Shown here in pieces: positions 63,732 through 64,000 of a DNA stretch of 64,000 nt; the first letter of the stretch is position 1; every line of letters starts with the position of its first letter. Under the pieces are notes generated by a model. That model had not been told where the DNA came from. It made no database searches and saw only the letters and a program-made list of their open reading frames with translations. Position numbers and translations under genes: made by a program. This DNA is from Desulforhabdus sp. TSK (GTDB taxonomy: Bacteria > Desulfobacterota > Syntrophobacteria > Syntrophobacterales > Syntrophobacteraceae). The stretch spans positions 186,971 through 250,970 of the forward strand of contig NZ_BQXM01000003.1 of the NCBI RefSeq assembly GCF_022836495.1, given 5' to 3'.

Positions 63732-64000
63732 GGGGAGCTATTTACCTTTTTTTCGAAAAATTTTAAGGGATTCAATTCGAGGGGAGAACGGCACCTTGCC
63801 CCATAGGAAGAAAACTTGCGCCCAACTGTACCAGGGTGTTGCAGCTCCTTGCGCGGACAAGCCTGTTTATCATACCTAAACTGAGCGATTCGGCACGGTC
63901 ATAGACCTAGGCCTGCCGTGTGTTTCAACTGCTCTTCTTCAGGCCCAAGTGAATACCGGCGGTGTTCCGCTATTAGTCCAGAGTTTATCGAAGTTGAGCA
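63732..64000. other. Unassigned sequence upstream of glnE at right edge
   Basis: This 269-base stretch presumably contains the glnE promoter. No gene, RNA or repeat was recognised. A short GTG-initiated frame from 63918 runs off the edge without a ribosome site. Confidence 0.4.

Noticed and set aside
63918..64000. GTG-initiated open frame running off the right edge
   Set aside because: Only 27 codons visible, no ribosome site, no recognisable similarity.

Overview
The window looks like a chromosomal stretch from a Desulfobacterota (former Deltaproteobacteria) member close to the sulfate-reducing or syntrophic Syntrophobacter/Desulforhabdus type. This is inferred from gene content: a Hdr/Mvh-type bifurcation cluster fused to a 2-oxoacid:ferredoxin oxidoreductase, a probable selenocysteine-containing HdrA, a complex I operon lacking its NADH module, and sigma-54-controlled flagellar genes with FlhF/FlhG. 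No rRNA, tRNA, CRISPR array, prophage or intact insertion sequence was seen. Positions 1-30.4 kb are one large flagellar/motility region, entirely on the minus strand. In transcription order it holds a sigma-54 activator (28841-30244), a TPR protein with a second sigma-54 activator that has a degenerate receiver, flgB-flgC-fliE-fliF-fliG-fliH-fliI-fliJ-motE, fliK-flgD-flgE, motA-fliL-fliM-fliN-fliO-fliP-fliQ-fliR, and flhB-flhA-flhF-flhG-fliA plus a FliL-like gene cut by the left edge. Four of these units are preceded by near-identical -24/-12 elements (TGGYAT-N5-TTGCT), and flhB by a weaker one. The first activator instead has a sigma-70-like promoter. This suggests a two-tier cascade. A tiny cysteine-rich gene on the plus strand (12655-12795) sits between motA and flgE. 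Positions 30.9-35.4 kb are plus-strand housekeeping or accessory genes: a xylose-isomerase-like barrel protein, a thiamine-binding (MTH1187/YkoF-type) protein, the KH protein KhpA, and an 822-residue Lon-family protease with an intact Ser/Lys dyad but a degenerate P-loop. Positions 35.8-46.5 kb form a plus-strand redox operon with a good sigma-70 promoter and a terminator: korD-korA-korB-korC, an 1118-residue two-flavin iron-sulfur oxidoreductase, an MvhD-HdrC-HdrB fusion, and an HdrA-MvhD fusion. The last is read through an in-frame UGA at 44642 with a bacterial SECIS-like hairpin just behind it. This is the most notable system: all parts needed to couple 2-oxoacid oxidation, ferredoxin, pyridine nucleotide and disulfide/thiol chemistry by flavin-based electron bifurcation or confurcation. 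Positions 46.6-47.8 kb are a small accessory patch (Uma2-family nuclease and a RelE/Phd-like toxin-antitoxin pair). Positions 47.9-58.2 kb are a minus-strand nuo operon, nuoA-nuoBCD (a triple fusion)-H-I-J-K-L-M-N, without nuoEFG. The right end holds a PAS/GAF histidine kinase (plus strand) convergent with glnE (minus strand). About 270 unannotated bases follow to the edge.
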